Source of the DNA: Chitinophaga pinensis
GTDB taxonomy: Bacteria; Bacteroidota; Bacteroidia; UBA4408
DNA length: 53,154 nt
Assembly (NCBI GenBank): GCA_945872355.1
Contig: CAMBZU010000014.1
Coordinates: forward strand, 1-53,154
Reading direction: 5' to 3'
In this document: one piece after another, positions 52,693 through 53,154 of the stretch
Layout of the letters: the number at the start of each line of letters is the position of its first letter
Position numbering within the stretch: the stretch's first letter is position 1
Made by a program: the position numbers and the translations under genes
The notes under the pieces: model-generated
Database searches by the model: none
The model's input: only the letters and a program-made list of their open reading frames with translations
Told to the model about the DNA's origin: nothing

Positions 52693-52903
52693 CGAAGCTG
52701 TGCTTCGGTTTATTTTAATTTAGCAAGTTAAACTTGCGTGGATATGGTTTGAAAGCTATTTTTGAAAATAGTAAACTGAATTTATTACATCAAAATTAAT
52801 ACTGTAGTTGTTTTTAAATTGAGTCCTATTAACTTTTAACTTCAATGTTATTAAGCTGAGCGCAGCTCTAACAATTAAAAAACACGAAGTGCAACTTCGT
52901 GTT
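52693..52903. repeat. cluster of four short perfect hairpins
   Basis: CGAAGC-TGT-GCTTCG (52693-52707), GCAAGTT-A-AACTTGC (52723-52737), AGCTG-AGCG-CAGCT (52854-52867) and AACACGAAGT-GCA-ACTTCGTGTT (52881-52903). No gene is seen in 52511-52985. The last hairpin is next to a GC-rich patch (GGGCCCTGCGGCGCGG). Confidence 0.6.
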
Positions 52904-52985
52904 TACCGGGCCCTGCGGCGCGGCATGGTTAATTGTCTCACTCCGGCTATCGCTCAGTATAAAATCAATCAAATCGCTGCGCTAA

Positions 52986-53154
52986 TCAAAGTGGCAGCCC
53001 TTCTACAAGCAATTGATAATAGTAGTCTCTAAAGAGTTCCCAGTCACGGTTTTTGTTTTGATAGCTAATCGTTGATTTGGAAGGCGCCCGTTCAATACCC
53101 ATGTGATTCAAGTTGCCTGTAGCGGAACGCAAACCATTACTAATATCACGAACA
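52986..53154 (-). pseudogene. IS4-type transposase fragment (DUF4372-like), partial
   Basis: The minus-strand frame entering from the window edge reads VRDISNGLRSATGNLNHMGI, then APSKSTISYQNKNRDWELF, RDYYYQLLVEGLPL and stop at 52986-52988. This is the N-terminal DUF4372 part of IS4-family transposases, which normally continues into a DDE domain. The stop here leaves it truncated unless a frameshift restores it; no continuation is seen to the left. Confidence 0.7.

Overview
The window is AT-rich chromosomal DNA of a free-living member of the Bacteroidota. Several features point there: type IX secretion (T9SS) sorting domains and a gliding-motility-type C-terminal domain on exported proteins, the bamD / omega-like / coaBC block, the Bacteroidota promoter signature (TTTG, about 19 bases, TAnnTTTG) in front of many genes, and TTG/GTG starts. 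Genus and species cannot be read from the sequence.

Layout. 1-6.9 kb: an exported SBBP-repeat protein (partial, minus strand) diverges from a propeller-sensor/PP2C phosphatase, which is followed by a radical SAM/SPASM enzyme and a PUR-like DUF3276 protein. 7.0-19.0 kb: a nitrous-oxide/NO module bounded by two inverted copies of a repeat of about 110 bp. It holds cytochrome c, nosZ (clade II-like, lipoprotein signal), a membrane-NosL fusion, nosD, nosF, nosY, a cupin, a group III truncated haemoglobin and tryptophanase on the plus strand. On the minus strand are a fasciclin lipoprotein and an Rrf2 / Crp-Fnr / 12-TM haem-copper-oxidase-like operon. 19-28 kb: arfB, tRNA-Arg(CCG), lpxH, glycosyltransferase, a PIG-L/GNAT/WbqC cassette, a GxxExxY gene between inverted repeats, hemN, and coaBC / omega-like / bamD. 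28-34 kb: a dead RAYT transposase between two REP-like hairpins, three T9SS cargo genes, a DUF151 nuclease, and etfB-etfA. 34-43 kb: a T9SS C-terminal relic, dinB, two large T9SS proteins, an LpxL-like acyltransferase and rarA. 43-53 kb: a giant YwqK/MORN repeat protein, an antitoxin with a truncated PIN toxin, a surface-glycan cluster (two glycosyltransferases, O-antigen ligase-like protein), a TlpA thioredoxin, a DUF4143 ATPase, and a zone of hairpins ending in an IS4-type transposase fragment.

How the parts work together. The cytochrome c gene (head of the nos operon) and the fasciclin gene carry the same perfect palindrome, TTATGA-N6-TCATAA, at exactly the same distance from their -7 promoter elements. 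The Crp/Fnr regulator between them is the obvious candidate to bind both. The first gene of the regulator operon is an Rrf2 protein with three cysteines suited to an Fe-S cluster (NsrR/IscR-like). It has a perfect 20-bp palindrome overlapping its own promoter. I read 7-19 kb as one self-regulated N2O/NO-response island.

Starts. In several genes a good promoter lies inside the longest open frame, so I moved the start downstream. In several of these the predicted transcript begins at or within about 15 bases of the start codon, suggesting leaderless or very short-leader mRNAs.
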